Positions 35,796 through 47,399 of a stretch of 64,000 nucleotides of DNA are shown here, piece by piece. The notes under the pieces are model-generated. The model ran no database searches. It was given only the letters and a program-made list of their open reading frames with translations, and was not told where the DNA came from. This stretch comes from Drosophila miranda (taxonomy: Eukaryota; Arthropoda; Insecta; Diptera; Drosophilidae). The stretch spans positions 19,161,657 through 19,225,656 of the forward strand of contig NC_046674.1 of the NCBI RefSeq assembly GCF_003369915.1, read 5' to 3'. Position numbers and translations under genes: made by a program. Positions within the stretch are counted from its first letter, which is position 1. Every line of letters begins with the position of its first letter.

Positions 35796-38785
35796 GTGAG
35801 TGGAACACTTTTTCGGGAACGGAAGTCGAGTCGCCACAGTCGCGACTACAGTCTTTTGCAAATTAGTAAAGTAAGTCGGGCAGTGAGCTAACCAGTGGAA
35901 CAGATGACCAAAGCTCCTTTGTGGATTCCATTCCCACTAATTGCATTTAAATTTAGCCAGCGACAAGCGGTAGCCAGCCAGTGGGGGTTTGACGCAAATC
36001 ATTGATCAAGTGCACAGAAATAGCCCGGGACAAGGGTCGCCAGAGCAGTTTGCCAGGAAAATAACAAGTGATTCGTATGTCCACAGGGATATTTGGTGAA
36101 AGGAATTCCAGACCCACATTGCACATGATGTGTGCGTTGTAATGGACTCGAGTGATAAGCAGCATAGCCTCCAGATGGGGTGCATATCATCCATGAAACA
36201 CATTGGTCAAGCTATAGACAGCTCAAAGCAGATATCGTCCGATCAGTGCACTCTTGCAGTGCCCGGACTCCGACCACACCTCAGAGTCAGAGTGAGAGAG
36301 AGAGAGAGAAATCACCCATGATAAATTACTTTTAGCGTTGCTAACGGCCGTTATAATTCGATTGAAGTCTGAGAGCGGAGCATTCTAGCGTGCCCCTTCT
36401 CGACACTGTTGCAACTTTTTCGTATCGTGTTCTTCGCCCATGCAGTTTATGCAACGAATTCGCACCATCGCAAGCTACCAGAGAGCGGTCTGTGGATAGA
36501 ACCTATTCAGATGGAAATATTCACTGCCAGACCAGACAGAGACCAAATCTCTGATTAGACATTAAAAAATTCATTTCACAAATCAATAAGCGGAGCAAGG
36601 CCGACGGCTTTTATATGCTTTGAAGCCAGGCTTAGATTCGCCCGCCCCCCCGTCTTGACCGACAACCCGATCACAGAGCAATTGCTGTGGGGCCAACTTG
36701 ATGTATCTTTGCCTAGGGTATTATGGGCTTGAGCGGAGGATTTGCAATGCAGAAAGTGAAGCTAAAAACTAAATAAATTCTGTATCAACATTGATTTGAT
36801 GTCCATGTGTCTGAATCTTTGCACAGAACCTTCCTTTTAATGCACGAAGCACTAGACCATAAGTACACAAGTCGGAAACGCAAAGATCGACTTACTATAT
36901 CATAGCCATCATATCAACTCGTAGCTACAGAAGCAATCGGTTGAAAAACAACACTTTTTATGAAAAATTGTTTCTTCCTAAAGATAGTCAAACCTAAACG
37001 ACAACAAATATAATTATGTCTAGTATGTTCTCTTCAAACATAAGGAAAACCGTATACTAATCCGAAAAAAGATCACTTTGCAAGGGTATCAAAAGCTTCG
37101 CCCTCGAATATACAAATCGTAGCCTTCCTTTCATGCTGCTGACAATTGAAATTGGTGCTCAACCACTTCGACATCGGAGCCACTCCGACGACTGCAGACT
37201 ACTAAGGCCGCTCCACCGCTCCACCGTTCCACCGTTCGACGACTTGGCTCATTGAACTTGGCTAACTCTAGACGACAAATACAATGCATAAATAACAATA
37301 CATTAAGAAGCAGACAAAAGCAACGAACCTCCCGAGTCGCGTGCTGTTTTCAAATAATATTTTTTCACGTGAAGAGCGGTGGCCGGGGCATGCGATTCAT
37401 GGCGAATTCTTGGGCTTAAACAATTTCTCAAAAATTATTGCATTGTATGTGCGCCTATTTTTAGTTCTGTTGGCAAAACGGAACAGGGAAATCATCTCAT
37501 CACCATTAAATCATGCGCAGAAAAACAGTCAAAACAAATTGGCAATTTGCAAATTGGCAAAAGGCAAATAAAATTAATTTATGAGTAAAATATGCGACTC
37601 ATTCAAAGGGAAGACATACACGGCTAGGGGCCACGACTTCCAATCCAGTTTAAACTGCCTGCACTTCATTATTAAAACAAACTACTAAAGGTATTGGCGT
37701 TTAGTTGCTTATACCAAGAATAAATTATGGTAATTTTTTCTACGAATTTAGGTGTTGCGTAGTCGAAAGGGTGTCTGGTTTTCGCCAGTTTCAGTTTCAG
37801 TTTCAGTTAGAAAGTTATGTACAAAACAAAGATCTGTTGAAGCTATCTCTGATGTAGAACTTCCCATAGCTTCGTTAGGTATTCAAGAGAGCAATTACTT
37901 GTACTCTGAAGGTTTTTCCTCATCAATAATTCATTTGACACCTTTTTCTACCAAGTTTTCCCATGGAAATCCATTGACTCATTCCGACCGATGCTCATTC
38001 GATACAGTTTCAAAAAGTCAAAGACTTATTTTCTGAGAGTTCCATTCATCAGCTAACGACTTCCGCATGTCTTAGACTTGACTTCTGGTACAGACAAACC
38101 CGTACCCGCTGTACTTGAGATTATGCAGAGAGTCATTCAGGTTTACAGCGGAGGGAAAATGGGTGCGGAAGATCGTAAGAGGCAGAAGATCAGATCTCGG
38201 GTCTCATAACGTGCATGTATCATATCTGATCTGCAGTCAAGATGTCAACGAGAGCAATTAGATAATATGGCAAGAGACTCGCGAGATTGAAGAACCGGAA
38301 AAATTGTAGCAATTTGCCAAATTTTCCATATCTTTGGCGAGAGATGAGATGAGAGATTATCTTAACTGGAAGGCAGTAAAATGTCCCCAAATTGCCCACG
38401 TCATACAGATACATATTTTCTAATTAAGAAAGGGGAATGGGAAGGGGAAGGGGAATGAATCGCAGCTAAGTCCAAAGCTAGAGACAAGTGACACTAAAAT
38501 TGGCGACATTTGCGAGAGGTTTTTCGGTTTTGTTTTATTCTATTTTAGCACGTTTCAGACACGGCATGAAATGCAAGGCACTGGGGGTACTACTCGTACA
38601 ACTCGTACGGGTATGTGGATGGGCATGAGATTGGGTATGGGATTGGGCATGGGCATGGGGCAACGCTTCGCTTGCATTGAACTTGACATTCGTTGAGGTC
38701 TGCTTTCAATTTAGAAATATGTCAGCGGCACAGACTATTTTCAGAGCAAAGCGAACATTGCACATTGCACGCACTTGTTGCGGTT

Positions 38786-38786
<1 letters not shown>

Positions 38787-38827
<41 letters not shown>
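38787..38827. repeat. GA microsatellite
   Basis: About twenty GA dinucleotides, about 100 bp upstream of the coding exon of transporter D and inside its inferred intron. Confidence 0.9.
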
Positions 38828-38830
<3 letters not shown>

Positions 38831-38926
38831 TATAGAGAGAAACACAGATTCGAATGCACATGCAGATGCAGATAGATCTTATAGAACAGACATTATTAAA
38901 TAGTATTTCCTACTCCATTTGCAGCC

Positions 38927-40685
38927 ATGAGTAAGAATGGACACAGTAATGCGGGCTTTGTCAGCGACCATGCGGACACTGTGCAAAAGCCGATGGGGAA
39001 GACCTACTCCCTGGAGCTGGCCGAGAAGGGTGGCAGCAACAACAGTAGCAGCAGCAAGAACAAGGCCATAGTGGCAAAGGATCCCGACTACAATCCCTAC
39101 CAGCATCGCGATGTGGAGCATCCCACAACGTAAGCAGAGATTGAACAGAGATCGAGCGTTAGGCACTTAAACTAATCCACTCCAAATCGTATAGCAATTC
39201 GGAAACACTGTTCCATCTGCTGAAGGGCTCTCTAGGAACGGGCATTCTGGCCATGCCGAATGCCTTCCGCAATTCTGGCTACATTACAGGCTCCATTGGC
39301 ACCATTGTGATTGGGTTTATATGCACGTACTGCATCCATCAGCTGGTCAAAGCGGAGTTCGAGCTGTGCCGAAGGAAGAAGGTAGGTTTCATTCCATGCC
39401 CATGGATTACAGATATTTATCAGTGTTCCCTATTCTCCGCTGCAGATTCCTAGCATGAACTATCCGGCCGTGGCGGAGACTGCTTTGGGCGAGGGACCGG
39501 GTTTCTTTAGGGCCTGTGCCCCGTACATTGGAACCGTAGTGAACACCTTCCTGCTGATCTACCAGCTGGGAACCTGCTGTGTCTACGTGGTTTTTGTCGC
39601 CTCAAACATCAAGGCCATTGTGGACGCCGTGGGGGACACGAACATCGATGTGCGCCTCTGTATGATCATCATCTTGCTGCCGCTGATCCTCATCAATTGG
39701 GTGCGCAACCTCAAGTATTTGGCCCCATTCTCCACGTTGGCCAATGCCATTACCATGGTCTCCTTTGGCATCATCTGCTACTACATCTTCCGTGAGCCCG
39801 TTTCTACCGAGGGCAAAGATGCGTTCGGCAAGCCCGAGAATTTTCCGCTTTTCTTCGGCACCGTTCTGTTCGCCTTGGAGGCCATCGGTGTTATCCTACC
39901 GCTGGAGAATGAGATGAAGACACCGCAAAAGTTTGGTGGAAACTGTGGTGTCCTCAACGTCTCCATGGTCCTCATTGTGTTCCTCTACGTGGGCATGGGT
40001 CTCTTCGGCTATCTCAACTACGGCAACGCCGTTCTGGGTTCCATTACGCTGAATATGCCGGAGCATGAACTGTGAGTGGAAGTACCAGTCTCCCCTTTCG
40101 ACCTTTCCTTAAATCTCTGTAATCTTTAGCCTGTCGCAGTGCGTGAAGGGTATGCTGGCATTTGCCATCTACATAACCCATGGACTCGCCTGCTATGTGG
40201 CCATTGACATCACCTGGAACGACTACGTGGGCAAGCGGTTGGGTCCCCAGCGCAACAAGCTCCTCTGGGAGTACGCAGTCCGTACGATTCTTGTCCTGAT
40301 GACTTGTAAGTCGAAGACATTTACATATCTGTGGAATATCAGTGATCTGATTATCTTTTTGTTCTGTAGTCCTTCTGGCTGTGGCCATACCCAATCTGGA
40401 GCTGTTCATCTCTCTTTTTGGTGCTTTGTGCCTGTCGGCTTTGGGTCTGGCCTTCCCGGCGCTCATCCAGATCTGCACGCACTGGTACGAGACCAAGGGG
40501 CTCCGCAAAGCCTGGCTTTTGTTGAGTGAGTGGACGTTAACGTTTCACCCGAAACCATTGATCATTTGCTTATTTGATTGCTCTTTTGTTTAGGTAACTT
40601 TGTGCTCATCATTGTGGGCATCCTGGGGCTTGTCATTGGCACTTACACCTCACTCAAGGAGATCGTCCTGACCTTCTCAGAGTAG
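38927..40685 (+). CDS. SLC36-type amino acid transporter D
   Basis: Six coding exons: 38927-39129, 39195-39381, 39446-40071, 40130-40305, 40370-40525, 40594-40685; 479 residues, all phases closing. The start ATG follows an acceptor by two bases, so the leader is spliced from upstream. The N-terminus is Ser/Asn-rich and carries DPDYNPYQHRDVEHPTT. The permease begins LFHLLKGSLGTGILAMPNAF and continues through about eleven membrane segments. It is a full SLC36/PAT family member, expected to carry small neutral amino acids together with protons. It is the best-preserved copy and closest in motif layout to C, from which it is divergently transcribed. Two extra 3' introns (after 40305 and 40525) split the last helices, unlike A and B, where this part is one exon. 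Orthology to a particular melanogaster gene was not assigned. Confidence 0.92.
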
Positions 40686-41063
40686 TGTCTCGTCGCGCAT
40701 TCAGTTCTAATTCGCCAGCCGGCATTCCAATTCAAGCGAAAGTATTATGAGCAAACGGAAGATATCTAAATCGGTAGACATTCGCATTCGCAGCACAAAT
40801 GACAAGAGGATCGGCAGATGCAGATGCAGTTGCAGTTGCAGATGAGATCTGCTCTATTTTGTACAATGTGTAAACTTCTAATCTGACCTTCTATCTTTTA
40901 TAAGATAGTAATCGTAACAGTTTATCAGATTTGTGATATTTTTAAGCATTGTGTAGTTTATAGAATTCTTTGATAAGTAGTTTAGTGCCAAGTCACATCT
41001 TTATAAGCCTTATTTAAAGTATGATATGATATGATATATGATATGATAGCAGACAACAATATA

Positions 41064-41069
41064 AATAAA
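41064..41069 (+). terminator. polyadenylation signal of transporter D
   Basis: AATAAA lies 379 bases after the stop of D and only 64 bases before the stop codon of the convergent aminotransferase, so the two 3' ends are tightly apposed or overlap. Confidence 0.5.
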
Positions 41070-41132
41070 CATAAACCTTTTTTGCCATATTATGATACGC
41101 CTTGCGGATGGTTAGGGACGGGACAGCCAGCC

Positions 41133-42586
41133 CTAGGGAGTGGTCTCGAGCATCATATAATCCTTAAGCGCCTGGCAGAGACGCCGGGCTCCATCTACAA
41201 GCTTCGCCTTGCCGTGGAAGCCAATGGATAAACGAAATAATTGCTTACCACTCTCGCCATCCGACGCGAAGCGAGGCCCAGCTATGAACGCAATCTTCTG
41301 GTGCTCCAGACTGTATTCGAGAAATTTCCTGGCATCTAGAGTCTTCGGCAGGCGTATCCAAATGAAGTATCCACCACTGGGGCTTATCATTTTGCAGCCC
41401 TTAGGCAGCTCCGCCCTAAGTGTCTCTGTGGTGGCTAGCATTCGCTCCTTGTAGGTCTTGTGGAAGTGAGCTATCTGCTTCTGAGCAAGATTTAGCTCGA
41501 ACAGGCTACCCACAATGCCGGCGGTGTAGTTGTTAAAACAGCCGCCGCTGTTGGCCAAGCCACTACCTTCCAGAATGGGCCTTATGCGTGGCGGCACCTC
41601 CAGCCAGCCCAGACGCAAGCCAGGGCCAAGAATTTTGGAGAAACTGCAGTTCGATATGACATGACCGGCGTATTCAGGATCTGAGCGAACATCATAGGAA
41701 AGAAGGCGCGCCTCAGGCCTCTCGCCATAGTGCAAAATGTTATACACATCGTCGCACACAACAATAAAATCATACTTCCTGGCTAGCTGGACAATGCCGC
41801 GGCAAACCTCTGAAAAATAGATTAGAGAATGAAATGAAAACTATTTGACCAGAGGACAGACCTACCTGGCGAGAACAGTATGCCCGTGGGGTTGTGATAG
41901 GTCGGAATGGTGTAGTACATTCCCCAGAACTCCTTGCTCTGAGAGCTGAATTTGTGCTTGGCCACCTTTTCGCCCAGATCCTGCAGATCAACGCCATCAT
42001 CATTCAACTTGACTGGTACGATGGTCAGACTAGTGAAGTGCTTCATGCTATCCAGGGCTATCATATAGGTGAACTCATCCACAAATATATAGCCCTGGAA
42101 GTCAATCAACGTCGACAGCAGCAAATGCAGGCCGTTTGTGGCGCCAGCCGTAATAATCAAATCCTCACTAAAAACATAAAACAATGATAGTCCAATCGTA
42201 TAACGATTGTAGCCACAAAACCGCAGACCAACTCTTACCAGTTGACAGGGCTGTCGTACATGGCGCTGAAGTATGTGGCTATCTCACGCCGCACCTCGAA
42301 GCAACCATTTGTGGGTCCATATTGAAAGATAAGCGACTGATTTTCCTTCTTTTCATATTGCTGAAAAAGTGCACAAGGTCATTTGAATGGGAAATTGCAT
42401 AATGAAGGCACGCCACTCGCTTACCAGACAATGTTCGGTGGCCTGCTGAAAGATATCGCAGCAGGACTCGAGAAGGTCAGTTCCCGGAGCCCCGACACCC
42501 AAATTGAGAATGTTCGGCTCGTAGACATTCCACGCGCCTCCATCGAAAAGATGCTTCAGCTTGCGTTCCTCGTTGGCACGTGACAT
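41133..42586 (-). CDS. PLP-dependent aminotransferase (2-aminoadipate/kynurenine type)
   Basis: Four exons on the minus strand: 42586-42425, 42360-42239, 42167-41866, 41809-41133; 420 residues, phases closing. It is a fold-type I class I/II aminotransferase. ITAGATNGLHLLL forms the cofactor phosphate-binding loop, YYTIPTYHNPTG is the active-site asparagine region, VCDDVYNILHYG supplies the aspartate that pairs with the pyridine nitrogen, and SNCSFSKILGPGLRLGW holds the Schiff-base lysine (about K254). The arginine for the substrate carboxylate lies in the C-terminal LFRLSIG. The layout matches the 2-aminoadipate/kynurenine aminotransferase subfamily, which uses 2-oxoglutarate as amino acceptor. 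No mitochondrial targeting peptide is apparent. Exact substrate is not decided by sequence. From memory, CG6321 is the likely melanogaster counterpart. The gene shares a 228-bp divergent upstream region with Blos2. Confidence 0.9.
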
Positions 42587-42814
42587 GCTGGTCCGTAGAA
42601 TGTTTGTCTTCTAATGGTCTTATCAATCCGAACTGCACTCATATTTATAGAATAGAACATAGTCAATTTCGTGATAACAAATGCTCTTTGTTGCGATGGC
42701 GTGCGAATGGCAACGGCAAGTGCCGTTCACAGCAGCACGCAAGCAAACAGCTGACCGCCGAAATTAATTGCATTGTTTTTCGAACATCGGAAAACTACTC
42801 CATCAAAAATCGAA
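42587..42814. promoter_or_regulatory. short divergent promoter region between aminotransferase and Blos2
   Basis: Only 228 bp separate the two start codons, so both promoters and both leaders must fit here. No TATA box is obvious for either gene. Confidence 0.5.
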
Positions 42815-43309
42815 ATGGACACGGAGAAGCCTTCAACTAGTGCTGCTGCAGCTGCATCTGCTCAAGTAATGCAGGACCAGAATCCGCTCCTGGACTCGCC
42901 ACTTCATGGGCCAACGCTCTCCAGCAGCTCCAGCTTCGAGGCACTGGCTCACCACGACCCGAACCTCAGCCGACTGGCAACGCAAATGTTCCAGAAAACT
43001 GAGGAGTACATTACGCACGAGCTGAATGCTCCCCTGGAGGACTACAGGCTATTGGAGGAGATGAACAAGGCCACCATAGACAAGTACAAGGACATGCGTC
43101 AAATTGCAGAGAACCTGAATGCATCTACCAGTGATCTGAGCCTCAAGTTCCAGCAGCTGGCCCCCCTAATGCAGCAGATCGATGAGATATCCGATACGGT
43201 GGATAAACTAGAGGCGGCTGCCTACAAACTAGACGCCTACAGCATAGCATTGGAAAACCGCGTCAAGTGTGTGCTCCAACGCAAGGCGGGCACTCATGTG
43301 ACCCAATAA
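42815..43309 (+). CDS. Blos2: BLOC-1 subunit 2 (BLOS2)
   Basis: Single exon of 164 residues. An N-terminal Ser/Ala-rich, disordered stretch (about 1-45) is followed by a helical, coiled-coil BLOC1S2 domain (about 50-155) with LATQMFQKTEEYITHELNA and LKFQQLAPLMQQIDEISDTV. BLOS2 is part of the octameric BLOC-1 complex, which acts in endosomal sorting to lysosome-related organelles such as fly eye pigment granules, and also of BORC in lysosome positioning. The length is near the usual 140-165 residues. I chose ATG 42815 because the frame upstream has no other ATG. It is divergent from the aminotransferase, and its stop lies 58 bp from the convergent stop of Yos1. Confidence 0.93.
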   Translation: MDTEKPSTSAAAAASAQVMQDQNPLLDSPLHGPTLSSSSSFEALAHHDPNLSRLATQMFQKTEEYITHELNAPLEDYRLLEEMNKATIDKYKDMRQIAENLNASTSDLSLKFQQLAPLMQQIDEISDTVDKLEAAAYKLDAYSIALENRVKCVLQRKAGTHVTQ

Positions 43310-43367
43310 CCAGTGCAGGCCACTCAAAAATGCTTTTAGTATACTTTTTACAATAGACTTTATGTCA

Positions 43368-43734
43368 TTACCCAAGTAATAGCTTAAATATAATCGCAAT
43401 TATGTTAAGAAATATCAAGGGAACTGCAATAAGAGGTGGAAATGGTAATTTATCTGTTCATTTTGTGATGTGGAAGATGCTACGTACTTTTGGCAACTGT
43501 GCGAATGGAACGAATGAGATTTAACACTTGGTCCTTGGCCGTGGGGGCTCCAAAATCTTGCTGGCCTGCTTGCCGGCCCCAGCCAACTGAAAATGTGCTC
43601 AAGATTAGCGTCGTGGCGCTTAAGATTGCAATCTAGGCGAACTTACACTTTGCCAGGAAGCGCTCCTCGTGCAGGATACAGACGGCATTGAGGCACAACA
43701 GCGAGGCCTCGATGAGCGTCCAGAGAGTAAACAT
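43368..43734 (-). CDS. Yos1/IER3IP1-family small ER-Golgi protein
   Basis: Three small exons on the minus strand: 43734-43647, 43586-43488, 43423-43368; 80 residues, phases closing. The protein begins MFTLWTLIEASLLCLNAVCI, a signal-anchor-like helix, followed by LHEERFLAKFGWGR. It ends with a second hydrophobic helix (IPLIFLNIIAIIFKLLLG). This is the diagnostic layout and length of YOS1/IER3IP1, a two-helix membrane protein needed for ER-to-Golgi transport and ER homeostasis. The last exon is only 56 bases and supplies the whole second helix; reading through the GTACGT donor gives an early stop. The gene has no long uninterrupted frame and is easily missed. From memory, CG32069 is the likely melanogaster counterpart. 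Its stop faces that of Blos2 at 58 bp. Confidence 0.9.
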
Positions 43735-43784
43735 TATTAAACTATTGAGAATTATTTACATCGAAAAAACGACCGAATAATTGT

Positions 43785-44470
43785 TGACGTCAGTTGTCAG
43801 AAATATACCGAAACATACCGTCTTACTTTAAAAATATACCGTAAATATACTGACGAATTCAAGTTCTATTTTACATATTCCTCGTTTTTTATCTTCCGTG
43901 GAATATTCTCAGCTATATAGAACATTTAGCCATGCCCACATAATTTTATCCGAATTTTGAATCAATTTTCTACTTGACTGACTTGTTTTAAATACTTGCT
44001 TTTGTTGGAGTTAGTCTAAAAAAGGTTTTAGCGAAGAAGGTCAAATAAATAAAACGTAAGAGAAAAATCGTTACTATTGCTCAATTTCTTTATTCCGTTG
44101 AATGATGCTGCCTAACTAAAACCATTAGCTCTGCCCACATAATTTTAGGCTATTAATGAATAAATTTTCTACCTGATTGACTACTTTTAAGTACTCTCTT
44201 TTATTGTATAGTGTATAAAACAAGGTTTAAGCAAAAATGTTCAACAAAAAACAGTGGTAACGTAAGTGAGTATGGAGTGTGACGTCAACCGGAGTTTGGG
44301 CATAGGTATACCCTATTTGGCTAATATAATATGAAGAAACTGTTTTACAGATTGTTATGTTTTGGACATTATTAATTATTAATATTATGCCATTCTCATT
44401 TTCAAAATAACCCAATGAAAAAAAGCTTAACCCACTGGACCGCCCTCTATTTAAGAAGGTGAACAAATTG
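43785..44470. repeat. duplicated upstream module, copy next to Yos1
   Basis: The part at 43801-44010 aligns, with perhaps 15-20% mismatches by eye, to 47430-47625 upstream of Las1. It shares ATACCGTCTTACTTTAAAAA, AGCCAT(G/A)CCCAC and AAATACTTGCTTTT(G/A)TTGG. A third, more diverged copy of its distal half lies at 44131-44210. Further similarity (CCCACT...AGGTGAACA) links 44430-44467 with 47800-47840. Confidence 0.7.
43801..43812 (-). promoter_or_regulatory. Ohler motif 6-type core promoter element upstream of Yos1
   Basis: Read on the minus strand the site is TTCGGTATATTT, a full match to the Drosophila core-promoter motif 6 consensus KTYRGTATWTTT. It lies 67 bp upstream of the Yos1 start codon, on the gene's own strand. 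Weaker copies follow at 43837-43846 and 43849-43856. Confidence 0.5.
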
Positions 44471-44974
44471 ATGTCCTATCCCTCCTGTCCCTCTTCCGAC
44501 TGAATTGCGCTATTATTCTTCCAGTTTCATTATTTTGCGTGAAGTGTATTGTAATGTTAGACAATGGCTTAATCGTTCTCTGTGCATTATCGGAAACCAT
44601 ATTCCCCCATTATGATATTTGGTTGAATATTACTGTCTAGCTAGGACCCTCAGCCGTGAAAAGAAAACGTTTTCCCGATTGATAGGTAATCAGATATAGC
44701 ATGTACCAGAATACTCATTTTACAAATATTATACTCAGTTTTTATTATTATATCATTGGTATTTTCGTGGACGTTGACATGCAATGACTGCATCTTTCAA
44801 GAGGCGATGCAATTACTGCACCGTCAAGTGGCCCGTGTGACACCAGCAGAAGGCTGTTACGCGAGCATGCAAGAAAGATAGCTGTTAGACTAATATTCGA
44901 GGAAGATTAGCACTAAAGTTTCTAAGAGAACTAGGCATGCATTCAAAATAAAAATAAAAATACCACTACAATTA

Positions 44975-45545
44975 CTAATTACTAGAAAGGTGTGTAAGGA
45001 TTAGTAATTTAATAAGAGGAAGAGAATTAGTGGTGGATATGATATGGTAGAGGGAATTATAATCCGAGCATAAGACCCTAAATGGTTCATGCAAGGAATA
45101 ATTCGATCTACAAAGTGGAAGGAACAACGGTATAAAATTTCTAGTAAGTCTAATAGGAATCGTGAAGTTTATGCGGCTCAACAGATCAGGGCAGTCTATG
45201 TCACCCCTGATCAAGTTGTGCATAAAAATCACACCAAGCATTTTTCTACGGTTAACTAAGGATGGGAGGTTTACTAATAGCAGTCTACTAGAGTAAGATG
45301 GTGAGTCTCACACCTTCATCCCAGTTAAGGCCCCGCAGAGCAAGGAGTACAAAGTTTTTCTCTACTGATTCTATATGGTCCTGGTGTACTTTGTACTAAG
45401 GGCACCATACACAGGAGCCGTATTCTAAGATCGGACGAACAAGCGAGGTATAGAGAGTCTTTGTTATATAGGGGTCGTCAAATTCCTTTTACCCCCTCTT
45501 AATAAACCCAAGCACGCCCATATCCTTATTTACCATAGTAGAAAT
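44975..45545 (-). mobile_element. relic of a non-LTR retrotransposon reverse transcriptase, 3' end
   Basis: On the minus strand, translation between about 45545 and 44975 gives in succession a VLGFIKRG-like segment, SLVRPILEYGSCVWCP, NFVLLALRGLNWDEG and MLGVIFMHNLIRGDIDCPDL. This is the conserved order at the C-terminal end of the ORF2 reverse transcriptase in Jockey-related non-LTR retrotransposons of flies. The frame is broken by at least two in-frame stops and by shifts, so the copy is dead and heavily 5'-truncated. It sits between Yos1 and the 3' end of Las1. The clade assignment is from recognition of the motif order only. Confidence 0.8.
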
Positions 45546-45657
45546 GTGTTCGGTATTTAAATACCCTTTGGCCCTTATTGGGTTAATATAAAAAGAAAAT
45601 TTGAAGCTGCGAATGCGCGCCAAAGTCAAATTTAAATGCTAGTTTTTGTATCATAAT

Positions 45658-47347
45658 CTATTTTTTTTCAACTATCGACGGAAGTACACCTAGGGCACAA
45701 TTAGACCAATTATTGTCTGTAAAAGATAGATTAGTTAGTGGTTAAATTATTCTCCACATTCACATACCTTTCGCAAGCGTCCAAATACCCAAGTCAGTGA
45801 ACGGACGGACTTTAGGGTAGTAAAGTTCGTCAAACTGTTCCATGGGATCCACATCGAATGGAGTCTCTGCCAGCGGAATCAAACTAGGGCATGGAATGTT
45901 GGTTATAAGACAGAATAATATGTCTGCCTATTCACTTACGCCTTGAGGATGGGGGCTGAGAATGAACTTAGGTACGAAAATCGCTTCAAGAAGAACTCGT
46001 GGTCAAACAGCACAGCGCGTGGATTCTTTCGGCTGCTGCCAAACATCAGAGTGAGCGAAAGATCCACGCCAGAGTGAGCTATAAGAGTACGAATAGTTTT
46101 TGGAAGTATGTGGCGGTTGAGAGACGAGAAATCCACGGGCTTGAGCTTGTCATTCTACGGGAGAAAGACCCTTAGAAAATAATTTTAAAATAATTTCAGA
46201 TAGCCATACCTTATCCTGCTCTTCTTTGAACATGCGCTTTATGCGAGACATCATTGCGAAGGTTTCAATCATCTTGAGGGCCCAATATCTGGCGCCCAAA
46301 CGCCGCTCATCCGGCTCATGGACATTTTCAGTGAGTTGTACGAGAGCCACAAAGATGTTTTCGGTGAACCCGTGGACGGCGATTAGGCTAAAGAGTCTCT
46401 CAGTGACCGCTATAATCTGTTCCTCATTGTCTTCTATATTGAGGCCTACGCCCATGAAATATTTCATTCTTAATATTTCCGCAACATATACATCTGGCAG
46501 GTTCTTAACAGTGGACGCTTGCTTGACCAATTCGTTTAGCTTATTTATCACCATGTCAAGAATTTCGGTGGGTGTCTTCAGCTTATTTTTTGATAAATAG
46601 GCCCGTATTTTATTGAACTCCTTCGGCTTTATTTTTTTGATAGCCTTGAGGCTGTGAGCGCTCTTGATCTGGCACTCCAAGGCTAGGTCGAAAGCGGATA
46701 GCTGATGAGCCATCTTCTGCCTGAATTTAATGTTTTCCTTGCCCTCCAGTTTTGCTGCTTCCAGATCGCAGAGGGTATCCTTAAGCGGCAGCCAGTAGTT
46801 CTGATGTAGCCATTGTAGGCAGATGTCGGCTGCAGTCCGCAACAGATCCACGGGTGGCATTTCCGTGCCATGCGAACACTTGTGCCGAATGTCGACCACG
46901 AATGATGGTAGGCCCAACTCCTGAGCCTTGTCGTACATGCTGCTCCAGTTGTGGCCTTGTACGGTGGACGACATGAAATTGAAGAAGCGCATAATGGCGT
47001 GGGCATAGATTTTCTCCAGATTCAACTCGCCCTTCTTGTCGTTAAGCTGCGCCCGCACAATCATGGCAGTGGCCAGAGCAGCCGCGGGGCAAAGACTGCC
47101 TCGTCGGAGTTTCCAAATACGGATCATGGACAGACCCATCCGACGCTGATTGCTCGTTGCATTCTTCCCAAATATAAGATGGCATGCGTGTTGAAATTCC
47201 TCTCTGAAATTAAGTCATGATCAAAACAATTACAAGCAACAAACCAAGCCGAACGTACGTGCATTTCCATGGTGCAACAATGGTTCTTTGTTTTGCAGCT
47301 GCTGCTATAGGTGGTGGCGTAACGCCGGGGTTGTCCTTTGAACTCAT
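45658..47347 (-). CDS. Las1: Las1-family pre-rRNA processing endoribonuclease
   Basis: Five exons on the minus strand: 47347-47259, 47203-46210, 46154-45940, 45883-45768, 45716-45658; 490 residues, phases closing. The N-terminal half is the Las1 HEPN nuclease domain. It starts VAPWKCTEEFQHACHLIFG and carries the catalytic RxxxxH motif as RHKCSH at 136-141. Las1 (LAS1L) cuts ITS2 of pre-rRNA and works with the Grc3/Nol9 polynucleotide kinase in large-subunit ribosome maturation in the nucleolus. The end is a short conserved LGIWTLAKDNNWSNCALG module, a C-terminal Las1 feature that contacts Grc3. The last exon is only 59 bases. From memory, CG32075 is the melanogaster counterpart. Its upstream DNA shares a duplicated module with that of Yos1. 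Confidence 0.9.
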
Positions 47348-47399
47348 TTTTTATTTTTTTTATATTTTCAGTCTTTTAAATAATGCAATTTTCAGCAAA

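Larger units (their letters stand above)
28030..38924. other. shared upstream region of divergent transporters C and D
   Basis: No intact gene is seen. This DNA separates the start regions of C (minus) and D (plus), so it probably holds their promoters and non-coding leader exons. Items worth noting are a candidate C exon at 31913-31957, a 71-bp duplication at 33550 and 35624, and donor-like GTGAG sites near 35057 and 35796. A GAT-rich run lies at 34952-34996 and a CAG-rich stretch at 34681-34709. The 253-codon minus frame at 34166-34927 is built from simple repeats and is not supported. Confidence 0.45.
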
